Counted from the first letter of the stretch, positions 19,049 through 30,071 are shown. The stretch is 64,000 nucleotides of DNA from DATJKD01 sp963834855 (GCA_963834855.1 CAWIDH010000035.1:186001-250000); one strand, 5' to 3'. Numbers and translations are program-made. Notes: generated by a model from the sequence alone, not told the origin.

Positions 19049-20726
19049 ATGCGCTCCCGCAGTCGGTCGCTGTCCCTGTTTCCCTCGCCGTCGCCAATGG
19101 CCGAGGCGCCGCGGCCGCGCACCGTCCCCGCAAATCCGCTCCCATCGCCGGAACAAGAGCCTGACCAGTCACGCACTGCACACGAGCTCTGGCTCGTGCT
19201 GCACCTGTCCCGGTTCATGCTCGATTCGCTGGGTGGGTCGATCGCGGCGCTGCGTTCGCGACCGACGCCGGCAAGAGCGGCGGCGCAGCGTTTTCCAGCC
19301 CGGCTCGCGGCAGGCTCGCAAGTGCATCGCCGTCGTCGACCTGCAGCACGGCGGCAAGGTCGTGTGTGCCTGCGATACGGCCGCCGCAGCCGCAGGCATC
19401 GCGCCCGGCATGGCGCTCAACTCGGCGCTGGCACTGCTGCCCGGACTGCAGGTCCTCGCGCGCGACGAGCGCCGGGAACGCGAGCTGCTGCAGGCGCTCG
19501 CCGAATGGGCCGTGCGTTTCACGCCGCGCGTCAGCCTCGAGCCGCCGGATGCGGTGCTGCTCGAAGTGCGCGGCAGCCTGCGGTTGTTCGGCGGGGCGCG
19601 CCGCCTCTGCGCGCAGCTGCGCGAAGAGCTGCAGGCGGTCGGGCTCGAGCCGTGCCTGGCGTTGACGCCGACGCCGCTCGCGTCGCTCTGGCTCGCGCGT
19701 TCCGGCAAGGAGGCGGCCCTGCGCCGCCGTGAGGCGCTCGCGAGTGAACTTGCGTCATTGCCGCTCGCCTGCACGCGCTGGCCCGAACGCAGCCTGCAGT
19801 CGCTCGCGACGATGGGGGTGCGGACGATCGGCGATTGCCTGCGGTTGCCGCGCGATGGCTTTGCGCGGCGCTTCGAACCGCGGATGCTCGCGATGCTCGA
19901 TCGCGCGGTGGGTCGTCTGCCCGATCCGCGGGCGTCGTTTCGCGCCCGTGAACGCTTTTCCACCGGCCGCGATCTCGAGCCGGAAATCACCGATACCGCG
20001 CGCCTCTGCAACGCGCTCGAGCCGCTGCTCGGCGAGTTGTGCGGTTTCCTGCGCGGACGGCGCTGCGGCATCCAGTCGCTCGAGCTGCGGCTCGTGCATC
20101 GCGAAGCCGCGCCGACACGTGTGCGCACTGCGGTTGACGCGGCCGACGGGCGAGTTCGCTCACCTCGCGGGTCTCATCAGCGAGCGCCTGGCGCAGCTGC
20201 AGCTCGTCGAGCCGGTGCGGGCCATGCGCTTGCGGGCCGGCGTGCCGATACCGCTCGCGGAAGAATCCGAGGACCTGCTCACGACGGGTCGCGGTCGTGC
20301 CGGCGCAGGCGTGCCGCAATTCGTCGAGCGCCTGCGGGCGCGGTTCGGCACGGACGCCGTCCACGGTCTTTGTCTCGTGCCGGAGCATCGCCCCGAGTCC
20401 GCGTGGGGGAAAGGAGACGGATTGCCGGCGAACGAAAAGGCGACGGATTCATTTTTTCCAGACGGGAAGAATATAATCTGGCTCCTTTTTCCGGCCGCTG
20501 TGGCTGCTCGAGGAGCCGCAGTTGCTCGACGGCGGCGAGCAGCCGCGCTTCGAGGGCGAGCTCGAGCTCGAGGAGGGACCGGAGCGCATCGAGAGCGGCT
20601 GGTGGGACGGCCGCGACGTCCGGCGCGATTACTACGTCGCCCGCAATCCGGCGGGCGTGCGGTTGTGGGTGTTTCTCGAGCGTCCGCCGCGCCGGGCGCT
20701 GGTTCCTGCATGGCGTGTTCGGCTGA
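19049..20726 (+). CDS. imuB: Y-family polymerase-like protein ImuB (several frameshifts)
   Basis: Inactive Y-family polymerase homologue that recruits DnaE2 to the replisome in SOS mutagenesis. The coding sequence is spread over three frames. These are the N-terminus ELWLVLHLSRFMLDSL; the main palm/finger region (19305-20130) with AAAAGIAPGMALNSALALLP and GVRTIGDCLRLPRDGFARRF; a middle part with FAHLAGLISERLAQLQL; then RPLWLLEEPQLLDGG and the end RRAGRWFLHGVFG. Slips are inferred near 19255, 19290, 20135, 20490 and 20690. About 85 bases of palindrome-rich sequence are inserted at 20405-20490. ATG 19049 is a best guess; ATG 19097 is possible. Tandem LexA boxes lie 50 bases upstream. Confidence 0.8.
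20405..20490. repeat. Palindrome-rich insert within imuB
   Basis: Compared with the expected ImuB path (from CLVPEHRPESAW to RPLWLLEEPQ), this stretch codes a non-family segment (GLPANEKATDSFFPDGKNI). The DNA has AT-rich pieces such as GGATTCATTTTTTCC and TCTGGCTCCTTTTTCC. It resembles small dispersed REP-like elements. No second copy is in this window, although 30772-30855 has a similar style. Confidence 0.45.
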
Positions 20727-20780
20727 GCGGCCGACACACGAGCGTGCGCGGTTTGCGATTGATCGTGCGGCCCGACGCAG

Positions 20781-23700
20781 ATGGCTTACGCGGAACTGCA
20801 TTGCCTGACGAACTTCAGCTTCCTGCGCGGCGCTTCGCACCCGGAGGAACTGGTCGAACGGGCTGCGGAGCTCGGCTACGCCGCGCTCGCGATCACCGAC
20901 GAATGCTCCGTCGCCGGCGTCGTCCGCGCGCATGTCGCGGCGCGCGAGCGGGGACTCAAGCTCATCATCGGCAGCGAGTTCCGTCTTGCAGATGGTCCGG
21001 CCTTCGTGCTGCTCGCGACCAGCCGTCGCGGCTACGGACAGCTCTGCCGGCTGATCACGCGCGGCGCGGCGCGCGGCGGAGAAGGGCAGCTACCGGCTCG
21101 TGCGCGCCGACCTGGCTCGCGCCGACGTTTCCGCGGAAACGCCGCGTCGCGACTGACGACGTTTCCGCGGAAACGCGGCATCGCGAGCCCCATCGACCTG
21201 AGCGACTGCCTCGCGCTCTGGCTGCCCGGTACCGCGCCCGACGTCGCCGACGCGCGCTGGCTCGCCGGCCTGTTCCCGCAGCGGCTGTGGATCGCGGTCG
21301 AGCTCTTGACCACCGGGCAGGATCGCCGCCGGCTCGCGATGCTCACGCAGCTCGGCCGCGAGCTCGGCCTGCCGCTCGTCGCGGCGGGCGACGTGCACAT
21401 GCACGTGCGCGGCCGGCGCGCGCTGCAGGACGCGCTCACCGCGACCCGTCTGCACACCACGGTCGACCGCGCGGGTTTCGCGCTGTACCCCAACGGCGAG
21501 CGCCACCTGCGGCCGCTCGCGCGGCTCGAGGAGCTCTATCCACCGGAGCTCCTCGCCGAAACGCTCGCGATCGCCACGCCGCTGCACATTCTCGCTCGAG
21601 GAGCTGCGCTACGAGTATCCGCGCGAGATCGTCCCCGACGGCGAGACGCCCTCGAGCTGGCTGCGGCAGCTCACGCTTCAGGGCATGCGGCGGCGCTGGC
21701 CCGACGGCGCGCCCGCGCAGGCCGTGCGGCTCGTCGAGCACGAGCTCGCGCTGATCGCGGAGCTGCGCTTCGACGCATATTTCCTCACCGTGCACGACAT
21801 CGTGAGCTACGCGCGTTCGCGCGGCATCCTCTGCCAGGGCCGCGGCTCGGCGGCGAACTCGGCCGTGTGCTTCTGCCTGGGCGTGACCGAGGTCGACCCT
21901 GATCGCATGTCGCTCCTCTTCGAGCGGTTCATCTCGCGCGAGCGCAACGAGCCGCCGGACATCGACGTCGACTTCGAGCACGAGCGGCGCGAGGAGGTCA
22001 TCCAGTACATCTACGCGAAGTACGGGCGCGGGCGCGCCGCGCTCACCGCCACGGTGATCTGCTACCGGGCGCGCAGCGCGCTGCGCGACGTCGCGAAGGC
22101 GCTGGGGCTCGACGCGCTGCAGGTCGAGGCGCTGGCGCGATCGATGCAGTGGTGGGACGGATCGAACATCGACGCAGCGCGCGTGCGCGAGGCGGGGCTC
22201 GATCCTGCGAGTCCGGTGCTCGCCCGGGTGCTCGCGCTCGCGCGGAGCCTCCTCGGCTTCCCGAGGCATCTCTCGCAGCATGTCGGCGGCTTCGTGATCT
22301 CGCAGGGGCCGCTCGACGAGCTGGTGCCGATCGAGAACGCCGCGATGGAGGATCGCACCGTCATCCAGTGGGACAAGGACGACCTCGACGCGCTCGGGCT
22401 GCTCAAGGTGGACGTGCTCGGCCTCGGGATGCTGTCGGCGATCCGGCGCAGCTTCGACCTCATCGAGCGTCATCGCGGCACGCGGCTCACGCTCGCCACC
22501 GTGCCTGCGGAGGATCCGCAGGTCTACGAGATGATCGGCCACGCCGACACGATGGGCGTGTTCCAGATCGAGTCGCGCGCGCAGATGGCGATGCTGCCGC
22601 GGCTTAAGCCCAAGTCTTATTACGATCTCGTGATCGAGGTGGCCATCATCCGGCCGGGCCCGATCCAGGGCGACATGGTGCATCCCTATCTGCGCCGCCG
22701 CAGCGGCGAGGAGCCGGTCACCTACCCGAGCCCGGAGGTGGAAGGCGTGCTCAAGCGCACGCTCGGCGTGCCGATCTTCCAGGAGCAGGTGATGCAGCTC
22801 GCGGTGGTCGCGGCGGGGTTCACGCCAGGCGAGGCGGACAGCCTGCGCCGCGCGATGGCGGCGTGGAAGCGCAAGGGCGGGCTCGGGCCGTTCGAGGAGC
22901 GGCTCATCCGCGGCATGCGCGAGCGCGGCTACACCGAGGAGTTCGCGCAGCAGATCTTCCGGCAGATCCTGGGGTTCGGCGAATACGGCTTCCCCGAGTC
23001 TCATGCGGCAAGCTTTGCGCTCCTGGTCTACGTCTCGGCCTGGCTCAAGCGCCACGAGCCGGCGGCATTCACCGCTGCGCTGATCAACAGCCAGCCGATG
23101 GGGTTCTATGCGCCCTCGCAGCTCGTGCAGGACGCGCGCCGCCACGGTGTCGAGGTGCGCCCGGTGGACGTCGATGCGAGCGACTGGGACTGCACGCTCG
23201 AGCCCGTCGCGGGGGGCGGGCTCGCCCTGCGGCTCGGTCTGCGTCTCGTGAAGGGTTTCTCCGAAGCCGCGGCGGGCCGCCTGGTGGAGGCGCGGCGCGA
23301 AGGGCGCTTCGACGACGTGCAGTCGCTCGCCGGGCGCGCGCGGCTCGACCGGCGCGAGCTCGGCTGTCTCGCCGCCGCCGGCGCGCTCGCCCGGCTGGCC
23401 GGGCATCGCCACCGGGCGGCCTGGCAGGTCGCGGGCGTGGAGGCGCCGTCAGCCCTGATCGGGCAGCCACACATCGCCGAGGGCATCCCGCTGCTGCGCG
23501 CGCCCGGGGAAGGCCAGGACATCGTCGCGGATTTCCGGCACCTGGGCCTGAGCCTGCGTCGCCACCCGATGGAACTGTTGCGCCCGCGGCTCGAGGCGCG
23601 CTCGATGCTGAGTGCTGCCCGGCTGCGGGAGCAGCCGAACGGCTCACGGGTGCGCACGGCGGGTCTCGTCATCACGCGGCAACGGCCGGGCACCGCGAGC

Positions 23701-23925
23701 GGCGTCACCTTCGTCACGCTCGAGGACGAGACCGGGCAGATCAACCTGATCGTCTGGCGCCAGATCGCCGAACGGCAGCGGCGCGCGCTGGTCGGTTCAC
23801 GCCTGATGGGCGTGACGGGCGAACTGCAGCTCGAAGGCGAGGTGATGCACGTCATCGTGCATCGGATCGCGGACCTGTCGCGCTGGCTTGGTGACCTCGT
23901 CGCGCCCTCGCGCGACTTTCACTGA
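20781..23925 (+). CDS. dnaE2: Error-prone DNA polymerase DnaE2 (frameshifted)
   Basis: C-family polymerase alpha subunit of SOS translesion synthesis, about 1047 codons. The PHP domain starts AYAELHCLTNFSFLRGASHP, as in DnaE2. The core has CQGRGSAANSAVCFCLG, the catalytic-loop text EPPDIDVDFEHERREEVIQY, and the finger motif GVPIFQEQVMQLA. The C-terminal OB-fold includes FVTLEDETGQINLIVW. An extra base near 21573 shifts the frame before RCTFSLEELRYEYPREIVPD. Another disturbance at 21060-21185 contains two palindromes. Only 55 bases separate it from imuB, so it is in the same SOS operon. Confidence 0.88.
21127..21174. repeat. Two copies of palindrome GTTTCCGCGGAAAC inside dnaE2
   Basis: The perfect 14-base palindrome GTTTCCGCGGAAAC occurs at 21127-21140 and 21161-21174, with the shared context GAC before and GC after. 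The surrounding 60 bases have no counterpart expected in the DnaE2 PHP domain, and the flanking sequence AEKGSYRLVRADLA reads in another frame. Confidence 0.7.
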
Positions 23926-23927
23926 AA

Positions 23928-24182
23928 CTACTTCTGTGGACGCGCAGGTCGTGCCCCGTCACCGATGTCATAGTCGTCGAAATCGCTGAGCAGCTCCGAC
24001 GTGCGTTTCTGCTCGAGCAGGCGTTCGAGCTTGCGCCACGCGGGCTCGGCGCCGCGAGGTGCGCCGCGCTTGCGCTTGTCGAGGTCCTGCATGAGGCGGT
24101 CGACGTCGAGCGATTCGTCATCGCCCGGGACGGCCTCAGCCTCCTCGTCTTCGAACTCGTCGGACTCCGGTTTCTCGCCCAT
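23928..24182 (-). CDS. Small acidic hypothetical protein
   Basis: An 84-residue hydrophilic protein. The acidic N-terminal half (ESDEFEDEEAEAVPGDDESLD) is followed by a basic helix (LMQDLDKRKRGAPRG) and a C-terminal helix (WRKLERLLEQKRTSELLSD). No signal peptide, membrane segment or recognised domain is seen. ATG 24182 was preferred to the longer candidate at 24200 because composition becomes coherent there. It is convergent with dnaE2, three bases away. Function unknown. Confidence 0.6.
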   Translation of the reverse strand: MGEKPESDEFEDEEAEAVPGDDESLDVDRLMQDLDKRKRGAPRGAEPAWRKLERLLEQKRTSELLSDFDDYDIGDGARPARPQK

Positions 24183-24326
24183 CGAAAGACCTGCGCGCAT
24201 CCAGTGCGCGATTCGCGCGACTTATACTGCGGGCGTGTTGTGCCGGCAAGATCGGCGATCACGAAATGCCGGAGCGCCACTGGCTGCGATCCGCGACAGA
24301 CCGGGTGCGGCAGCCGGATCGTCACT

Positions 24327-25208
24327 TCAATGCAACAAGCTCGCCATCCTGCGCCGGTACGCTGCGACCAGTTCGTCCTCGTTCCCGAGCAGGTCGAACA
24401 CCGCGAGCATGCTGCGACGCGCGACGTCGTCACCGAAGCCCCGGTCGCGGCGCATTAGCTCGAGCCACTGGTCGAGCGCCGTCGCGAAGTCTCCGGCGAG
24501 CGCATGATGCGCCGCGAGCGCGTGCCGCGCGCCGGAGTCGGCCGGATTCGATTCGATGGCAGCCCGCGCCGAGGCGGCGTCGGGTGACGCAGCCGCGGCC
24601 TCGACGAACCCGAGCCGCGCCCGCAACGTCCCGAGCGCCGGGTGCGCAGGGTTGCGCTCGGCGATACGTGCCAGGGTCGCCCTGGCTGCCTCGGCGTCGC
24701 GCACCGACAGCTGCAGCCCGGCGAGCGTTGCGAGCAGCTTCGGATCGTCCGGGCGCTCGACCAGGGCCTGCTCGATGACCGCCGTGGCGCCGTCGGGGTC
24801 ACCGGCGCGAAGCAACTCGTGCGCCTCAAGGATCGGATCGGCGGTCGCGCCGGGCTCGGCGGCTGCCGGCGCGACGTAACGGTCGAGCATGGCGCGGACG
24901 GCGGCCTCGGGCTGGACGCCGGTGACCTGCTCCACGACCTGTCCCTGGTGGAAAAGGACCAGCGTCGGGATGCTGCGGATGCCGAATGCCCCCGCGACTT
25001 CCTGCTCCTCGTCTACGTTGACCTTGGCGAGCACGAAACGGCCGGCGTAGTCCGTCGCAACCCTCTCGAGCACAGGCGTCAGGGCCTTGCACGGACCGCA
25101 CCAGGGCGCCCAGAAGTCGACGAGCACCGGTTGCGTGCTCGAGCCCTCGACGACGGCCGAGGCAAAATTTTCAACCGTCGCAACCAGTGCGCCTGCGATC
25201 TCGACCAT
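24327..25208 (-). CDS. Thioredoxin-TPR co-chaperone, CnoX/YbbN-like
   Basis: A 293-residue cytosolic protein. The thioredoxin domain (about 1-110) has the active site WCGPCK and the cis-Pro in GIRSIPTLVLF. A tetratricopeptide-like region follows (about 130-290: ERPDDPKLLATLAGLQLS and ARHALAAHHALAGDFATAL), the layout of YbbN/CnoX proteins that protect chaperone clients. The redox-active CGPC differs from the SxxC of E. coli CnoX. ATG 25208 is chosen over the adjacent ATG 25214 because GGAGG lies seven bases upstream of the former. Confidence 0.85.
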   Translation of the reverse strand: MVEIAGALVATVENFASAVVEGSSTQPVLVDFWAPWCGPCKALTPVLERVATDYAGRFVLAKVNVDEEQEVAGAFGIRSIPTLVLFHQGQVVEQVTGVQPEAAVRAMLDRYVAPAAAEPGATADPILEAHELLRAGDPDGATAVIEQALVERPDDPKLLATLAGLQLSVRDAEAARATLARIAERNPAHPALGTLRARLGFVEAAAASPDAASARAAIESNPADSGARHALAAHHALAGDFATALDQWLELMRRDRGFGDDVARRSMLAVFDLLGNEDELVAAYRRRMASLLH

Positions 25209-25361
25209 GGGCATGCCTCCGTCGCGGCCTGGCAATTCTCCGCAGACACACGCCGCTGGCAAGCAGGGCCCGCCAGGGGCATCGAGCCGAGAATGCCACT
25301 GCAACTGCGTATACTCGCCGCCCCCGATCGGGACGAATCAATGACATAGGGGAGTTGGTTG

Positions 25362-25498
25362 ATGCTCAGGATAGCTTGGACGGGACTGATTGCGGCAGCG
25401 TCATCCGCTACCAGGTGCGGCACAACTCGGACGTTCTCCCGGACATCGAAAAGACCGATACTCTTGCGACCGTCGGACTGATCTACGAAACAAAGTGA
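25362..25498 (+). pseudogene. Remnant of a DUF481/YdiY-like outer-membrane protein gene
   Basis: An ATG at 25362 starts a signal-peptide-like sequence (MLRIAWTGLIAAASSA). About 45 bases later, in another frame, comes RYQVRHNSDVLPDIEKTD and a final strand ending GLIYETK, like the C-terminus of DUF481 beta-barrel proteins. The middle, normally around 200 residues, is absent. The simplest reading is an internal deletion that joined the two ends. It lies just before putA and may supply part of its leader. Confidence 0.5.
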
Positions 25499-25508
25499 GC
25501 TGGCGGCC

Positions 25509-28500
25509 ATGAAAAGCCCTGCGGCCGCGCGAAACGAGCCGCGCTTCCTCTATCCCGACGCTGCCGACGTCGACACCGACGTGGGCCGCCGCATCAACAA
25601 GGACTTCCTCGGCGAGGAGGAGGCGATCGTCCGGCGCCTCGCGACCGAGACGCGGCTTGGATCCGCGGACCGCGCCAGCGTGCGTGCCACGGCGGTGCGG
25701 CTCGTCGAGTCGGTACGGCGCGAGCGCACGGCGAAATCCGGCCTCGATGCGTTCCTGCGCAAGTACGACCTGTCGTCGCAGGAAGGCGTGATCCTGATGT
25801 GTCTTGCCGAGGCGCTGCTGCGGATTCCGGACGACGACACGGCGGACCGCCTGATCGCCGACAAGATCCGGGCGGGCGACTGGGAGAGCCACCTGGGCGA
25901 CAGCGAGTCGCTGTTCGTGAATGCGTCGACCTGGGGGCTGCTGCTCACCGGGCGCATGGTTTCGCTCGAGGGGGCGGAGCGCGGGGCGCCCGGCCGGCTC
26001 GTCGGGCGGCTCGTGACCCGCATGGGCGAGCCCATGGTGCGCGGGGCGATGCGCCAGGCGATGCGCATCATGGGGCATCAGTTCGTCATGGGGCGGACGA
26101 TCGACGAGGCCCTCGAGCGTTCGCTCAAGGGCGACAACGCGCTCTATCGCTACTCTTTCGACATGCTGGGCGAATCTGCGCTCACGGCGCCGGACGCCGA
26201 ACGCTATTTCGACGCATACCGCGACGCGATCGTGACCGTTGGCCGCGGCGTGCCGGCCGGAACCCCACCCGAGGCGGCCGCCAGCATTTCGGTCAAGTTG
26301 TCCGCGCTCCATCCGCGTTACGAGCGCGCCAACCGCGGAAGGGTGCTCGCCGAGCTCGGCCCGCGCCTGGTCGCACTCGGCCGGGAGGCCCGCTCGGCGG
26401 GCGTTGCGCTCACGGTGGACGCCGAGGAAAGCGAGCGGCTGGAGCTTTCGCTCGAGCTCGTCGAGTCGGTCTGCCGCGCGCCGGAGCTCGAAGGCTGGCA
26501 TGGCTTCGGTCTCGCGGTGCAGGCCTACCAGAAGCGCGCGTCAGCAGTGATCGACTGGCTCGCCGCGCTGGCGGCGGCGGTCCGCCGGCGTCTCAACGTG
26601 CGGCTGGTCAAGGGCGCCTACTGGGACAGCGAGATCAAGCGCGCCCAGGAGCGCGGCCTCGATTCCTATCCCGTCTTCACGCGCAAGTGCAATACGGACG
26701 TGTCCTATCTCGCGATGGCGGGGCGCCTGCTCAGGGCGGGAGAGTGGATCTCCCCGCAGTTCGCGACGCACAACGCGCACACCGTGGCGTACGTCGTGCA
26801 GCTCGGCCGGCCGCTCAACCGGCGCTTCGAATTCCAGCGGCTGCATGGCATGGGCGAGGAGTTGTATGCGCAGGTCGTGGGCTCCGAGGGGCTCGGCGTG
26901 CCCTGCCGCGTCTATGCGCCGGTCGGAGAACACGAGGACCTGCTGCCGTACCTCGTGCGCCGCCTGCTGGAGAACGGCGCGAACACCTCGTTCGTCAACC
27001 GCATCCTCGACGAGCGCCTGCCGGCCGAGGTGATCGCGGCCGATCCGGTCGAGGAAGTCGATGCGCTGCCTGCCGTCGCTCACCCGCGCATTCCCGTGCC
27101 GCAACGGCTGTTCGGCCAGGAACGGGTGAACTCGCGCGGGCTGAATCTCGCCGACGGTGCGACCGTCGCCGCGCTCGAGCGCGCCATGACGGAGAGCGCG
27201 GGTCGCGCACACACCGCGGGTCCGATCGTGAATGGCCGCGAGCGCGACGGAGAGACCACACCGGCGGTCAACCCGGCCCGTCGTTCGGACGTCGTCGGCT
27301 CGGTGACTGTCGCTCACGCCGCCCTGGTGGACGAGGCGATGGCGGCCGCGGCCGCGGCGGCGGGCGACTGGGCTGCGACTCCGGCGGGGGATCGCGCACG
27401 GGCGCTCGAGGCCGCGGCCAACCTCTTCGAAGCCCGGATGCCGGCCTTGATCGAGCTCGCCGTTCGCGAGGCCGGCAAGAGCGTGCCGGACGGCATCGCC
27501 GAGGTGCGCGAAGCGGTCGACTTCCTGCGTTACTACGCCGTGCGCGCCCGCGCCGAGTTCGGCGCGCCGCTCAGGCTGCCCGGACCCACCGGGGAGAGCA
27601 ACGAGCTCGCGCTTACGGGCCGCGGAGTGTTCGTGTGCATCAGCCCCTGGAATTTCCCGCTCGCGATCTTCACCGGGCAGGTCGCGGCGGCGCTGGCCGC
27701 GGGAAACGCGGTCGTGGCCAAGCCGGCGGAGCAGACGCCACTGATCGCGGCGGCCGCCGTGCGCATCCTGCACGAATCCGGCATCCCGGGTGAGGTCCTG
27801 CAGTTCCTGCCGGGCGACGGGCTTGCGGTCGGCGCACGCGCCGTGGCGGACCCGCGAGTGGCCGGTGTCGCGTTCACCGGGTCCACGGAGACCGCCCGCG
27901 CCATCAATCGCGACGCTCGCGGAGCGCGATGGACCCATCCCGGTGCTGATCGCCGAAACGGGCGGGCAGAACGCGATGATCGTCGACAGCTCCGCCCTGC
28001 CCGAACAGGTCGTGCTCGACGCCCTGCAGTCCGGGTTCAACAGCGCCGGGCAGCGTTGCTCGGCGCTGCGCATCCTCTGCCTGCAGGAGGAGATCGCGCC
28101 GAAGGTGCTGCGGCTGCTCGCCGGCGCGATGGACGAGCTCCAGGTCGGCGACCCCGCCTGGCTGCGCACCGACGTGGGGCCGGTGATCGATGCGGAGGCG
28201 TTGCGCACGCTGGAGGCCCATGCGGAGAAGATCTCCCGCGGGGCAGCCTGGCTCCACCGTTGTCGCCTGTCGCCCTCGGCGCGCGAGGGGCACTTCCTCG
28301 CGCCGCTCGCCGTCGAGATCGACTCCATCGGGCGGCTCGAGCGCGAGGTATTCGGCCCGATCATCCACGTGCTGCGTTACCGATCCGATCGCCTCGAGGC
28401 GTTGATCGACGAGATCAACGCCACTGGCTACGGCCTCACCTTCGGCATCCACACGCGCATCGACAGTACGGCGCGCCGGGTGGCCGCGCGCGTTCACGCG

Positions 28501-28692
28501 GGCAACGTGTACGTCAACCGCAACATGATCGGCGCGGTCGTGGGCGTGCAGCCGTTCGGCGGCTGTGGCCTGTCCGGGACCGGCCCCAAGGCCGGCGGAC
28601 CGCACTACCTGCACCGGTTTGCCCATGAGCGTACGCTGACGATCAACACGTCCGCGGTCGGCGGCAATGCCTCCTTGCTCGCCATGGAGTAG
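25509..28692 (+). CDS. putA: Bifunctional proline dehydrogenase / P5C dehydrogenase PutA (one frameshift)
   Basis: Oxidises proline to glutamate in two steps, about 1060 codons. The N-terminal FAD-dependent proline dehydrogenase barrel (about 70-460) has SISVKLSALHPRYE, RLVKGAYWDSEIKRAQ and PQFATHNAHTV. The aldehyde dehydrogenase domain has CISPWNFPLAIFTGQ, Glu in LIAETGGQNAM and catalytic Cys in SAGQRCSALR. An extra base near 27911 (ATCAATCGCGACGCTC) breaks the frame; both halves are otherwise intact. There is no N-terminal ribbon-helix-helix, so it is not a self-regulating PutA. sdaA follows eight bases later. Confidence 0.92.
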
Positions 28693-28700
28693 GGCGAGCC

Positions 28701-30071
28701 ATGAACCTGAGCGTCCTCGATATCTTCAAGATCGGTGTCGGGCCCTCCAGCTCGCACACCATGGGGCCGATGAACGCGGCCTGCACGTTCGTCGAGGATC
28801 TCGAACGGCTGGGTCTGCTCGCGAAGACGGCGCGGGTCGGCGCACAGGTCTATGGTTCGCTGGCACTGACGGGCCTGGGGCACTGCACCGACCGCGCGAT
28901 CGTGCTGGGCCTGGCGGGCCATCGTCCGCACACGATCGAACCCGCCGCGATCGAGCCGGAACTCGAGCGAATCCGTGGCAGCGGCCGACTCCGCCTGGCG
29001 GGACGACACGAGGTCGAGTTCGACGAGCCGCTCGACCTGCTGTTCCACCGCGACCAGACCCTGCCGCTGCATCCGAATGGCATGCGGTTCACGGCGCTGG
29101 ATTCGAAAGGCGAAGTGCTGCATCGCGAGGAGTTCTATTCGACCGGCGGAGGCTTCGTCGTGCGGGCGGGCGAGTTTGGCCGCGAGCCGGACGCGAGCAG
29201 GGAGGTCCAGGTCCGATATCCCTTCGAGTCCGGCGTCGACCTGCTGCGGGCCTGCCGCGACAACGGGCTCGAGATGCACGAGGTCATGATGGCGAACGAG
29301 GCCGCGTTCCGGCCGGAGCCGCAGACCCGCGCCGAGCTGATGCGGGTGTGGTCGGCGATGAACGACTGCATCGAGCGGGGCCTGCGGGGCACGGGGCTCC
29401 TGCCCGGGGTGCTCAAGGTGCGTCGTCGCGCCTCGCGGCTGCACCGCATGCTGGTCGAGGCGGCGGAGTCGCAGCCTCTGCAGGTCATGGACTGGGTGAA
29501 CGCCTTCGCGCTCGCGGTCAACGAGGAGAACGCAGCGGGCGGCCGCGTCGTCACGGCGCCGACGAACGGGGCCGCCGGCATCGTGCCGGCGGTGATCGCC
29601 TATTACCGGCGCTTCGAGCCCGGCGCGAGCGACGAGGGTGTCATCCGCTTCCTGCTCGTCGCGGGCGCGATCGGCATGCTCTACAAGCGCAATGCCTCGA
29701 TCTCCGGCGCCGAGATGGGCTGCCAGGGCGAGGTCGGCGTCGCCTGCTCGATGGCGGCGGGTGGGCTCCTCGCGGCGATGAACGGCACGCCCGAGCAGAT
29801 CGAGAACGCCGCCGAGATCGGCATGGAGCACAACCTCGGGCTCACCTGCGACCCGATCGCGGGGCTGGTGCAGATCCCGTGCATCGAGCGCAACGCGATG
29901 GGCGCGATGAAGGCCATCAACGCCGCACGGCTCGCCTCGCGCGGCGACGGCACGCACAAGGTCTCGCTCGACCAGGTCATCGCCACGATGCGCCAGACCG
30001 GGCGCGACATGTCGATCATCTACAAGGAGACGAGCCAGGGCGGGCTCGCGGTCAACGTGCCCGAATGCTGA
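28701..30071 (+). CDS. sdaA: L-serine ammonia-lyase
   Basis: Single-chain iron-sulfur L-serine dehydratase, 456 residues, converting serine to pyruvate and ammonia. The N-terminal beta domain starts SVLDIFKIGVGPSSSHTMGP. The alpha domain carries the cluster cysteines in GCQGEVGVACSMAAGG and LTCDPIAGLVQIPCIERNA. It follows putA closely and overlaps the next gene (ATGCTGA). This suggests an amino-acid catabolic operon feeding pyruvate and glutamate. Confidence 0.95.
   Translation: MNLSVLDIFKIGVGPSSSHTMGPMNAACTFVEDLERLGLLAKTARVGAQVYGSLALTGLGHCTDRAIVLGLAGHRPHTIEPAAIEPELERIRGSGRLRLAGRHEVEFDEPLDLLFHRDQTLPLHPNGMRFTALDSKGEVLHREEFYSTGGGFVVRAGEFGREPDASREVQVRYPFESGVDLLRACRDNGLEMHEVMMANEAAFRPEPQTRAELMRVWSAMNDCIERGLRGTGLLPGVLKVRRRASRLHRMLVEAAESQPLQVMDWVNAFALAVNEENAAGGRVVTAPTNGAAGIVPAVIAYYRRFEPGASDEGVIRFLLVAGAIGMLYKRNASISGAEMGCQGEVGVACSMAAGGLLAAMNGTPEQIENAAEIGMEHNLGLTCDPIAGLVQIPCIERNAMGAMKAINAARLASRGDGTHKVSLDQVIATMRQTGRDMSIIYKETSQGGLAVNVPEC

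Noticed and set aside
19533..20726. imuB as several independent genes
   Set aside because: The pieces are consecutive parts of one ImuB protein in different frames, ending in the family-typical WFLHGVFG.
21436..23412. Long antisense open frame (658 codons) opposite dnaE2
   Set aside because: GC-rich codon bias leaves an antisense frame open. The residues are low-complexity Arg/Ala/His, and the sense strand is clearly DnaE2.
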